Shown here one piece after another: positions 5,873 to 12,361 of a DNA stretch of 13,058 nucleotides (the stretch's first letter is position 1; each line of letters opens with the position of its first letter). The notes under the pieces were generated by a model. It searched no databases. It was not told the origin of the DNA and saw only the letters and a list, made by a program, of their open reading frames with translations. Both the position numbers and the translations under genes were made by a program. This DNA is from an uncultured Clostridia bacterium. Lineage in GTDB: Bacteria > Bacillota > Clostridia > UBA1381. Location: NCBI GenBank assembly GCA_944391635.1, contig CALXUL010000090.1, positions 1 through 13,058 on the forward strand, read 5' to 3'.

Positions 5873-5939
5873 AAAACTATTCCCAAATCGGTTATTGTAT
5901 AGTATAATGTTCTATAACAACTTATTGGGATATAGTTTT
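5873..5939. repeat. 67-bp imperfect palindrome between dusB and the MecA-like gene
   Basis: AAAACTATTCCCAA (5873-5886) pairs with TTGGGATATAGTTTT (5925-5939) over 14 bp with one bulged T (5931). Inside, TATAG (5898-5902) pairs with CTATA (5912-5916). An A run precedes it, and the short T run lies in the right arm. It may be the dusB terminator, although the T tract is only four bases, or a small palindromic element. A perfect TATAAT lies in its apical loop. Confidence 0.55.
5880..5908 (+). promoter_or_regulatory. Candidate promoter for the MecA-like gene
   Basis: TATAAT (5903-5908) is perfect, but the -35 at 17 bp is TTCCCA (5880-5885), only four of six. The hexamer sits in the loop of the 67-bp palindrome. 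If used, transcription starts near 5915 and the leader is about 93 bases. Confidence 0.4.
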
Positions 5940-5947
5940 CTAACGAG

Positions 5948-5988
5948 GTCTTAAGCCTAAACGGCTTTTAGTATATTATGCTTAAGAC
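5948..5988 (+). promoter_or_regulatory. Structured leader with two mutually exclusive hairpins
   Basis: GTCTTAAGC (5948-5956) and GCTTAAGAC (5980-5988) form a perfect 9-bp stem ending 5 bases before the AGGAGGT ribosome binding site (5994-6000). The alternative stem AAGCC (5953-5957) with GGCTT (5963-5967), running into TTTT, uses the same bases, so both cannot form at once. Leader control of the MecA-like gene is possible; no known riboswitch class is recognised. Confidence 0.4.
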
Positions 5989-6007
5989 TGGGCAGGAGGT
6001 ATTGAAT

Positions 6008-6580
6008 ATGAGGATAGAGAAGGTGGAGGGCAACCGTAAAATACGGGTGCTTGTAACACAGGACGATCTGCTGGAAATGAATATAAATATAAGTACGCTT
6101 ACCCCGGATTCGCCGGAACTGCATAGTTTTTTGTTCAGGGTAATGGAGTATGTGAAGCGTGAGACGGGATTTTCTGCAAAAAATGGTCAGGTAATGGTTG
6201 AGGCGTCGCCTCATGAAGGCGGGGTTGCGCTTACAGTTACAAAAATCGCAACAAAAAAGCCGATTAGAAAATCTGATATAAAATCAATAAAAGTCAAGAA
6301 AAAAATATATCCGCACAGGGTATACAGGTTTCCGAGCTTTGATTCATTATATAGATATTTTAAGATAATAGATGACGCTACAGCGGCGGGCATGAGACTT
6401 TATTTATACCGGGATATGTATTTTGCTGTTGCGGCAACAGGCGACTGGCGGATTAATGAGTTTACCGACCGCCTGCCGCAGACGGGGATTGGTGAACGGT
6501 TTTTAACCGAGCATGCTAAGCTGGTAGCAGATGGCAAAAAATTAATGAATATGATTGATGGTATAAAAAATCTTGATTAG
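6008..6580 (+). CDS. mecA: MecA-like Clp protease adaptor protein
   Basis: MecA-family adaptors tether substrate proteins to the ClpC ATPase for ClpCP degradation. In B. subtilis MecA controls ComK and competence; the substrate here is unknown. The 190-residue protein is slightly shorter than Bacillus MecA (about 218). It has the two expected parts: an N-terminal substrate-binding domain (1-80, beginning MRIEKVEGNRKIRVLVTQDD and ending VALTVTKI), a basic linker (81-103), and a C-terminal domain (104-185) with the RFPSFDSLYRYFK segment and an aromatic strand (LYLYRDMYFAV). Translation is set at 6008 because a perfect AGGAGGT (5994-6000) lies 7 bases upstream; the in-frame ATG at 5978 has no such site and falls inside the leader hairpin. 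MecA family membership is judged from the N-terminal pattern and domain layout. Confidence 0.8.
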   Translation: MRIEKVEGNRKIRVLVTQDDLLEMNINISTLTPDSPELHSFLFRVMEYVKRETGFSAKNGQVMVEASPHEGGVALTVTKIATKKPIRKSDIKSIKVKKKIYPHRVYRFPSFDSLYRYFKIIDDATAAGMRLYLYRDMYFAVAATGDWRINEFTDRLPQTGIGERFLTEHAKLVADGKKLMNMIDGIKNLD

Positions 6581-6583
6581 GGC

Positions 6584-6612
6584 TTGAAAACATATCATGT
6601 TTTTGATATAAT
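6584..6612 (+). promoter_or_regulatory. Sigma-A promoter for yajC with internal palindrome
   Basis: TTGAAA (6584-6589), a 17-bp spacer and TATAAT (6607-6612) with TGA before it (extended -10) form a strong promoter. AAAACAT-ATC-ATGTTTT (6587-6603) is a perfect 7-bp inverted repeat filling most of the spacer; it may be an operator or a weak terminator for the preceding gene. The start would be near 6619. Confidence 0.75.
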
Positions 6613-6648
6613 ACATTTTAGCACATTAAAAAACAAAGGAGAAATATT

Positions 6649-7083
6649 ATGTTTGGATTTATAAGAGTATTGGCAGATACAGTAGCAGATCCTGCTGCTG
6701 GAGTATCGGTTGCAGGCGGCGGAGCAGCAGCAACAGGAGCAGCTGATGCGGCTGGAACTGCAGCAGGCGCGGCAGGAGCAGCCGGAGGTGTACTTGGTCT
6801 TGTTACTACGCTTTTGCCAATGGTACTTATCATTGCTTTGCTGTATTTTATAATGATAAGACCACAGCGTAAAAAGGAAAAGGAACTTAAAGCTCAGATT
6901 GATGCCATGAGAGTTGGGGATAAGATTGTAACTATCGGTGGTATTTGCGGCAAAGTTGCTAAAATTAAGGATGAATATGTGTATATTGAAACCGGTAATA
7001 TTGGCACGCAGAACGAAAAATCACTGATAAAATTTGAAAGAAGCGCAATAAAAACGGTTGAGACAATCCACGATGACCAGTAA
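6649..7083 (+). CDS. yajC: YajC, Sec translocase accessory membrane protein
   Basis: YajC is a small single-span membrane protein that associates with SecDF and SecYEG in protein export. The hallmark is present: one hydrophobic helix (about 51-70) ending in IMIRPQRKKEKE (68-79), followed by the cytoplasmic domain with MRVGDKIVTIGGICGKV (87-103). The C-terminal end is acidic. It has a good AAAGGAG ribosome binding site (6635-6641). At 144 residues it is longer than the usual 85-110 because of an N-terminal extension of about 45 residues, of which 13-49 is a low-complexity Ala/Gly stretch. That extension would lie outside the membrane if the span has the usual orientation. The gene stands alone rather than beside tgt or secDF, with its own promoter and two terminators. 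Confidence 0.9.
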   Translation: MFGFIRVLADTVADPAAGVSVAGGGAAATGAADAAGTAAGAAGAAGGVLGLVTTLLPMVLIIALLYFIMIRPQRKKEKELKAQIDAMRVGDKIVTIGGICGKVAKIKDEYVYIETGNIGTQNEKSLIKFERSAIKTVETIHDDQ

Positions 7084-7096
7084 AAAAATACCAGAT

Positions 7097-7121
7097 GGTA
7101 TTTGTGGTGTAATACCTTTTT
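7097..7121 (+). terminator. First terminator after yajC
   Basis: GGTATT (7097-7102) and AATACC (7111-7116) form a 6-bp stem with an 8-base loop followed by TTTTT (7117-7121). An upstream AATACC (7087-7092) can pair with the same GGTATT, so an alternative, non-terminating fold exists. The stem is modest and a stronger terminator follows. Confidence 0.5.
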
Positions 7122-7167
7122 GTTCAAAGCAGAATATTCTTTTTTAGGCAGTTTTAGATTACAACAG

Positions 7168-7219
7168 AAATCTCCGTTATGTGACATAATTATTTTGTCG
7201 GAATAGCGGAGATTTTTTT
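7168..7219 (+). terminator. Strong second terminator after yajC
   Basis: AAATCTCCGTTAT (7168-7180) pairs with ATAGCGGAGATTT (7203-7215) over 13 bp with one G-T pair. An inner GACA/TGTC stem sits in the loop, and the T run extends to 7219. The bases between the two terminators (7122-7167) hold nothing recognisable. Confidence 0.8.
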
Positions 7220-7327
7220 ATTTGAAATGAGAAAGTAAAAACTATTACGGGTATATAAAATGGTATAACCTTGCAGATATGCATTAAATAGCGTTCTTAA
7301 TGCGGTGAATTTTAAAAATAACATATT

Positions 7328-7391
7328 TTTACAAAAGTTTTACCGTACATATGGTGATAAATTTACATAAAAAAGATAAAATAACTATAAG
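7328..7391 (+). promoter_or_regulatory. Promoter region of ppk1 with PHO-box-like repeats
   Basis: A candidate promoter is TTTACA (7362-7367), 18 bp, TATAAG (7386-7391). Upstream, TTTACA (7328-7333) and TTTACC (7339-7344) are spaced exactly 11 bp, and the -35 itself is a third copy. This resembles the TT(A/T)ACA direct repeats bound by Bacillus PhoP. The 337-bp gap between yajC and ppk1 also holds two terminators and, at 7281-7303, the perfect inverted repeat GCATTAA-N9-TTAATGC. No small RNA or ORF is evident in it. Confidence 0.4.
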
Positions 7392-7420
7392 AAGAGGTAT
7401 ATTTTAGGAGGGATCCATTT

Positions 7421-9532
7421 ATGGATGAAACTCGGTATATGCAAAATAGAGAGCTGTCATGGCTTAAATTTAATGAAAGGGTATTACAAGAGGCGCAGGA
7501 TGAAAGCGTACCGTTATATGAAAGATTGAAGTTTGTTGCAATATTTACAAGTAATCTTGACGAATTTTTTATGGTTAGGGTAGGGAGTTTGTATGACCTG
7601 TCACTTGCGGATAAAAATTCTACTGATAATAAAACAGGGCTTACTCCTCAGCAACAGCTTGATAGGATATATAAGGCCGTGGGACCGCTTTATACTAAAA
7701 AGGATAAAATTTACGGAGAAGTTTCGCAAAAACTATGTGAAAAGGGTATTTGTGCTGCTGAATATAAAAAACTTTCCCCGGATGAAAAACATTTTATTGA
7801 CGATTACTTTTACAGTTATATCTTTCCGGTATTATCTCCTCAAATTGTAGATGATCATCATCCATTTCCATTTATTCCGAATAAACAGCTTTATATTGCA
7901 GCAAGGCTTCAGCGGAACAAGAAGTTTTTTTTGGGTTTGGTATCGGTGCCGTCAAGCTTGCCGTCAGTAGTGTATATACTGGGCGAAAATATAAAATATA
8001 TTGATGTATCAAAAATTATATATGAGCATACAAAGGAAATGTTTGAGCTTTATCAGGTTTTGGAGAAAAACCTATTTTGTGTTACAAGAAACGCTGATAT
8101 AAATCCAGAGGAGGAATCTGATGATATAAATGAGGATTTCAGAAACAAGATGAAAAAACTCATAAAAAAGCGCAGACGTCTTGCGGCGGTAAGGCTTGAA
8201 TCAGAGCATGAAATGGAAGAGTTTTTGAGCGAGAAGTTGCGCCAGAAACTGCATTTAAGAACGGAGCAGATGTTTGTCAGTAAATCACCTATGTGCATGG
8301 GATATGTATATGAGCTGATAAACAAGATGAGTGATACTCAGATGGAGGCTTTATGTTATAATCCGTTTAACCCCAGGATTTCACAACGGATGCTGCCTGT
8401 AAGAGCCAGGGATTCGCTGCTCTTTTATCCATATGAAAGCATGAAACCATTTTTGGACCTTATTAGGAAATCGGCATATGATCCTGGCGTTATTTCAATT
8501 AAAATAACCATATACCGCTTGGCTAAGGACGCAAAATTGATAGAATACTTATGTGCTGCGGCAGAAAACGGCAAAGAGGTACAGGTATTGATTGAGCTTA
8601 GGGCAAGATTTGATGAACAGAATAATATTGACTGGTCTGAGCGGCTGGAACAGGCAGGGTGCAGAATTCTTTATGGTTTTGACGAATATAAGGTACATTC
8701 AAAGCTTTGTCTTATAACGAAGAAAGACAGGAGCGGCAATCTAAAATATATAACCCAGATAGGCACAGGAAACTATAACGAAAAGACTGCCCGGCTTTAC
8801 ACAGACTTGTCGCTTATAACTGAAAACTTTGAAATTGGATTGGATGCGGCAACTTTTTTCAAAAATATGTCAATCTCAAATCTTGAAGGTGATTATAAGC
8901 ATTTGTTAGTCGCGCCGCATTCTATGAAAAATAGAATTATAGGATTGATTGACCGCGAAATTAAAAAAGGCGCAGATGGGCAGATAGTTATGAAAATCAA
9001 TTCTCTGACTGATATTGATATAATAATGAAACTTCAAGAGGCATCTTCTGCAGGGGTGAGGGTAAAGCTTCTGATAAGAGGAATATGCTGCCTTTTGCCG
9101 GGGATTAGCGGGGTTACTGAAAATATTATGGTAATAAGTGTAGTGGGCAGGTTTTTGGAACATTCGAGGATATACAGCTTTGGAAAAGGTGAACAACAAA
9201 CGCTTTATATATCGTCTGCAGACATGATGACACGAAATCTGCAAAGGCGCGTTGAGGTTGCCTGCCCTATCTATTCACAGGAAATCCGGGACAGGCTCAA
9301 TCATATTCTTGAAATAATGTTTGCGGATAATGTAAAGGCAAGGGAGCTCACAGATAAAGGAGTTTACAGGAAACGGAAAAATATTAATAACCGAATAGAT
9401 GCACAGGAAGTATTTATGAAAGAAGCGGTTGAAATGCCTGATAGTTTATCAGAAAGAAATGAAGGTGCGGTAAAAAGAATATATCGTGGTATAATTACTA
9501 ACTTATATCGCAAATTAAATGATTATAAATAA
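7421..9532 (+). CDS. ppk1: Polyphosphate kinase 1
   Basis: PPK1 reversibly transfers the ATP gamma-phosphate to polyphosphate, building chains used in stress and phosphate storage. The 703-residue length is normal for the family. The N-terminal domain begins NRELSWLKFNERVLQEAQD (9-27), a typical signature, and includes FTSNLDEFFMVRVG (42-55). The middle domain contains LFCVTRNADI (218-227). The two phospholipase-D-like catalytic domains carry the autophosphorylated His426 in KVHSKLC (424-430, equivalent to E. coli His435) with IGTGNYNEKTARLYTD (447-462), and the second catalytic His581 in LEHSRIYSF (579-587, equivalent to His592). SADMMTRNLQRRVEV (599-613) follows. The ribosome binding site TAGGAGGGAT (7405-7414) is strong. 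It is 22 bp from ppx, so both enzymes come from one transcript. Confidence 0.97.
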   Translation: MDETRYMQNRELSWLKFNERVLQEAQDESVPLYERLKFVAIFTSNLDEFFMVRVGSLYDLSLADKNSTDNKTGLTPQQQLDRIYKAVGPLYTKKDKIYGEVSQKLCEKGICAAEYKKLSPDEKHFIDDYFYSYIFPVLSPQIVDDHHPFPFIPNKQLYIAARLQRNKKFFLGLVSVPSSLPSVVYILGENIKYIDVSKIIYEHTKEMFELYQVLEKNLFCVTRNADINPEEESDDINEDFRNKMKKLIKKRRRLAAVRLESEHEMEEFLSEKLRQKLHLRTEQMFVSKSPMCMGYVYELINKMSDTQMEALCYNPFNPRISQRMLPVRARDSLLFYPYESMKPFLDLIRKSAYDPGVISIKITIYRLAKDAKLIEYLCAAAENGKEVQVLIELRARFDEQNNIDWSERLEQAGCRILYGFDEYKVHSKLCLITKKDRSGNLKYITQIGTGNYNEKTARLYTDLSLITENFEIGLDAATFFKNMSISNLEGDYKHLLVAPHSMKNRIIGLIDREIKKGADGQIVMKINSLTDIDIIMKLQEASSAGVRVKLLIRGICCLLPGISGVTENIMVISVVGRFLEHSRIYSFGKGEQQTLYISSADMMTRNLQRRVEVACPIYSQEIRDRLNHILEIMFADNVKARELTDKGVYRKRKNINNRIDAQEVFMKEAVEMPDSLSERNEGAVKRIYRGIITNLYRKLNDYK

Positions 9533-9554
9533 AAAATACGAAAGGAGCAGAGCA

Positions 9555-10454
9555 ATGGTTTGCGCAGTGATTGATATTGGGTCAAATACAGTGAGGATGT
9601 CGGTATATGAGTATAGCGGAGGACGGATAGAGCCGCTTATAAATAAAAAATATATGGCAGGACTTATATCTTATGTAAAAGATGGCAGATTGACAGGACG
9701 GGGTATGGATAAAGCCTGCGGGATACTCGAATCATTTTACGGAATATTAAAGAATTTTAAGATTGAGAATATATACGTTTTTGCCACGGCGTCGCTAAGG
9801 AATGTAGACAATACGAAAGAGGCACAAGAATATATAGAAAAAAAGACCGGGTTTAGGATAGATGTGCTTTCAGGAGAAGAGGAAGCAAGGCTTGATTTTA
9901 AAGGAGCGACCTGCTGTATTGATTATAGCGACGGGCTGTTAGTAGATATAGGCGGAGGAAGTACAGAGCTGGTAGTATTTAAGGACCGTACAATTATCAG
10001 TATGGCAAGTATGCCGATAGGCTCGCTGAATATGTTTAATGAAAAGGTAAAAAAACTTTTTCCGACAGCAGAGGAAAATACTTTAATAAAGAATGAGGTA
10101 TTAATGCATTTACAGGATTTGGATTTTATCAGCAGGGGCGATTGCCATAATGTGTGCGGAGTTGGAGGGACAGTGCGTGCGGCATTCCGGCTGTATGATG
10201 AGCTTTACGGTAAAAACGCTTCTAATAGTCTTTCGTGTGATGCGGTTGGAAAGGTTATTAAAAAGCTATATAGCGACTCTAAGCAAAGACGGAATATAAT
10301 TTTAAAAACCGTTCCGGACAGAATCCATACAGTAATACCAGGAATGGTTATTTTGAATACCATATGCAGGTATTTTGCAGGCGGGACAATAACAAAAAGC
10401 AGTTTTGGGGTTCGGGAAGGATACCTTTTAAAAAGGGCTGGACAAACAGATTAA
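9555..10454 (+). CDS. ppx: Exopolyphosphatase, Ppx/GppA family
   Basis: The enzyme removes terminal phosphate from polyphosphate, or 5'-phosphate from pppGpp. It has 299 residues: the short two-domain actin-like/ASKHA form, without the C-terminal HD-type part of the roughly 500-residue E. coli enzyme. Motifs in order are the phosphate loop AVIDIGSNTVRM (4-15), FATASLRN (77-84), the catalytic-region GEEEARLDFKG (107-117), the second phosphate loop LLVDIGGGSTEL (128-139) and SMPIGSLNMF (152-161), then GVGGTVRA. The start at 9555 is preferred because AAAGGAG (9541-9547) lies 7 bases before it; an in-frame ATG at 9519 would overlap ppk1 and lacks such a site. Being paired with ppk1 supports polyphosphate as substrate. 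The gene ends at a strong terminator. Confidence 0.93.
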   Translation: MVCAVIDIGSNTVRMSVYEYSGGRIEPLINKKYMAGLISYVKDGRLTGRGMDKACGILESFYGILKNFKIENIYVFATASLRNVDNTKEAQEYIEKKTGFRIDVLSGEEEARLDFKGATCCIDYSDGLLVDIGGGSTELVVFKDRTIISMASMPIGSLNMFNEKVKKLFPTAEENTLIKNEVLMHLQDLDFISRGDCHNVCGVGGTVRAAFRLYDELYGKNASNSLSCDAVGKVIKKLYSDSKQRRNIILKTVPDRIHTVIPGMVILNTICRYFAGGTITKSSFGVREGYLLKRAGQTD

Positions 10455-10464
10455 ACGAAAAAAC

Positions 10465-10498
10465 ACGGCAGTTATTTGGATAACTGCCGTATTTTTTT
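10465..10498. terminator. Bidirectional terminator between ppx and the GH2 gene
   Basis: The perfect 11-bp stem ACGGCAGTTAT (10465-10475) with ATAACTGCCGT (10480-10490) has a TTGG loop. Seven Ts follow on the right (10492-10498), and an A-rich stretch on the left gives a T tract on the minus strand, so it can serve both convergent genes. Confidence 0.9.
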
Positions 10499-10503
10499 GT
10501 GAT

Positions 10504-12228
10504 TTATTCCTCAATCGCTGCTTTTTTGGTGTTAATTTCGTAGATTGTTTTAGCGTCAAACTTAAATTCACGGTCGTATGTCATAAGCCCGTTTTCTTCC
10601 TGCTCAACATCATAAAGCTGTGTATAGCAGAAAGCACATACATACTTACTGTCAAGAAGCGCGTGAACTAAGCCTTTGTATCGGTCCAAGAATTCTTCTT
10701 CGGTTTTGGGTGCATCGCCGTAACCCCAGCTTTCATCAGTGTCAGACATTTTCCACTTTGTACCGCCGAACTCGCTGACAAAAAACGGTGTGCCGTTATA
10801 TGTCTGCCTGCCGCAGGCTTGTGTTTCGTTTACAATGCCTTTATCAAGGTCCTTGAAGATTTCCTCTAAAAGCTCCCTATTCTGTACATATGAATGGATA
10901 TCAAACATATCGGTTCTTACATGGAAGTTACCGCTGGTGTCTATAACAGGCCGGGTTGGGTCGAGTGCTTTGGTTACATCGTATACCATACCTATAAGCT
11001 CGTCAAATTGTCTGCGGTTGTCTATATCCCAGGTTTCGTTAAACGGACACCAGCCAATTATGCTTGGGTGTGAATAATCACGTTTAACCGCATCAAGCCA
11101 TTCGGGAAGGAAAGAGTAGATGTTTTGTGGGTTAGTATGGTCAAGCCCCCAGTTTGCATGTTCGCCCCATACAAGGTATCCGAGTTTGTCTGCCCAATAC
11201 AGGAAACGCGGCTCAAAAATCTTTTCATGGAGTCTTGCGCCGTTAAAGCCAAGCGCCATCGAATCTTCAATATCCGCTTTCAGCGCATCATCGGACGGAG
11301 CGGTATAAATGCCGTCAGGATAAAAACCTTGGTCAAGCACCCATCTGCCGAATACTTTTTTTCCGTTAATAAGGAATGCACCATCTTTTAACATTACATC
11401 TCTTAGTCCAAAATAGCTTTTTATGTAATCTTTTGAGTCGCCTTCTAAAACTTCGATCTCCAAGTCGTAGAGATTTCCCAAGCCTACATCCCAAAGGTGC
11501 TTTTCAGAAAGCGGAATATATAAATCAGCACACATACTGTTAGGTGCAAGCTGTGCTTGTCCGACGAGCCTTTTGTCAAAATAGGCTTTAGCTGAAATTG
11601 TACAGTCTGCCGCAGAAGAAAGCAAAACGCGTACAAGTACGCCCGGAGCTGCGGTATTAGGCGTAATATTTAAAGAGGTAACATATACAGAAGGCACAAA
11701 TTCAAGCCAAACAGTCTGCCAGATTCCGGTTGTACGTGTATAGAAACAGCCATAGGAATCAAGCTTATCCGATTGTTTGCCGGATGGCTGAGCGGGGCTT
11801 TTAGGGTCATCTTCCGCGCATACAGGTATGTAATTGCCTTCTGGTTTCAGGTAATCGGTAATGTCAAGACTAAAAGGTGTATATCCGCCTTTGTGTTCAA
11901 AGACTTTTTCACCGTTTATATATATGGTGGCAAAATAATCTACGGCGCCAAAGTGCAAAATAGCCCGCTTGTCTTTGAACTGTTCTGGGATTGTTATATC
12001 CTTTCGATACCATACAGAGTATATAAACCCGGTGTTATGTATACCTGAAAGTACGCTTTCCGGGCAAAAAGGTACAGTTATTTTTTGATTTAAACTGCTG
12101 CGCTTTGAAAATTCTTTTTCCTTTCCGCAACGCTCGTTATCAATTTCAAATTCCCATTCCCCGTTAAGATTTATCCAGTCTTGGCGAAGAAGCTGAGGGT
12201 TTGGGTGTTCGGGACGAGGTATTGACAT
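10504..12228 (-). CDS. Family 2 glycoside hydrolase (beta-galactosidase/beta-glucuronidase type)
   Basis: GH2 enzymes cleave beta-linked sugars by a retaining mechanism. There is no signal peptide, so it should act in the cytoplasm on imported oligosaccharides or glycosides. The 574-residue protein has an N-terminal sugar-binding jelly roll (about 1-178, with RPEHPNPQLLRQDWINLNGEW near the start), an immunoglobulin-like beta-sandwich (about 179-276) and a C-terminal TIM barrel. The acid/base is Glu398 in WCPFNETWD (393-401) and the nucleophile is Glu486 in FFVSEFGG (482-489). The RGxNxH segment of classical GH2 enzymes is replaced by GRWVLDQGFYPDG (294-306), as in a divergent sub-group annotated only generally. 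The ATG at 12228 is preferred over the GTG at 12237 because TAGGAG lies 8 bases before the ATG. It is divergent from an AraC-type regulator that may control it. The natural sugar cannot be named. Confidence 0.9.
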   Translation of the reverse strand: MSIPRPEHPNPQLLRQDWINLNGEWEFEIDNERCGKEKEFSKRSSLNQKITVPFCPESVLSGIHNTGFIYSVWYRKDITIPEQFKDKRAILHFGAVDYFATIYINGEKVFEHKGGYTPFSLDITDYLKPEGNYIPVCAEDDPKSPAQPSGKQSDKLDSYGCFYTRTTGIWQTVWLEFVPSVYVTSLNITPNTAAPGVLVRVLLSSAADCTISAKAYFDKRLVGQAQLAPNSMCADLYIPLSEKHLWDVGLGNLYDLEIEVLEGDSKDYIKSYFGLRDVMLKDGAFLINGKKVFGRWVLDQGFYPDGIYTAPSDDALKADIEDSMALGFNGARLHEKIFEPRFLYWADKLGYLVWGEHANWGLDHTNPQNIYSFLPEWLDAVKRDYSHPSIIGWCPFNETWDIDNRRQFDELIGMVYDVTKALDPTRPVIDTSGNFHVRTDMFDIHSYVQNRELLEEIFKDLDKGIVNETQACGRQTYNGTPFFVSEFGGTKWKMSDTDESWGYGDAPKTEEEFLDRYKGLVHALLDSKYVCAFCYTQLYDVEQEENGLMTYDREFKFDAKTIYEINTKKAAIEE

Positions 12229-12260
12229 TTTTATCACTCCTAAAATTATATTCTAATCAA

Positions 12261-12288
12261 ATTTTATCATATTTAAGCAGTTTGTAAA
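12261..12288 (-). promoter_or_regulatory. Candidate promoter for the GH2 gene
   Basis: On the minus strand TTTACA (12288-12283) and TAAAAT (12266-12261) are spaced 16 bp. The leader would be about 25 bases. The -35 lies inside the inverted repeat shared with the divergent regulator. Confidence 0.5.
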
Positions 12289-12305
12289 TGATTTTTAATG
12301 CTTAA
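12273..12305. promoter_or_regulatory. Inverted repeat between divergent GH2 and AraC promoters
   Basis: TTAAGCA (12273-12279) and TGCTTAA (12299-12305) are perfect 7-bp reverse complements separated by 19 bases, so the arms lie on about the same helix face. The pair surrounds the GH2 -35 and ends 4 bases before the regulator's -35. It is a candidate operator for the adjacent AraC-type protein. Confidence 0.4.
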
Positions 12306-12308
12306 TTA

Positions 12309-12337
12309 TTGACATTTTGTGCTGTTTATTATAGTAT
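12309..12337 (+). promoter_or_regulatory. Promoter for the AraC-family regulator
   Basis: A perfect TTGACA (12309-12314), 17 bp, and TAGTAT (12332-12337, four of six) are present. A TATATA follows at 12335-12340. The weak -10 fits an activated or modestly expressed regulator. The ribosome binding site is probably GGCGGTG (12346-12352), 9 bases before the ATG. Confidence 0.5.
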
Positions 12338-12361
12338 ATAAAAAAGGCGGTGTTTATTAGG

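Noticed and set aside
6618..6833. A 71-residue Pro/Ala-rich minus-strand ORF
   Set aside because: It is the antisense shadow of the Ala/Gly-rich start of yajC; GC-rich low complexity keeps the opposite frame open.
7087..7219. A possible small RNA between yajC and ppk1
   Set aside because: The structure is fully explained by two terminators, and no promoter is visible between them.
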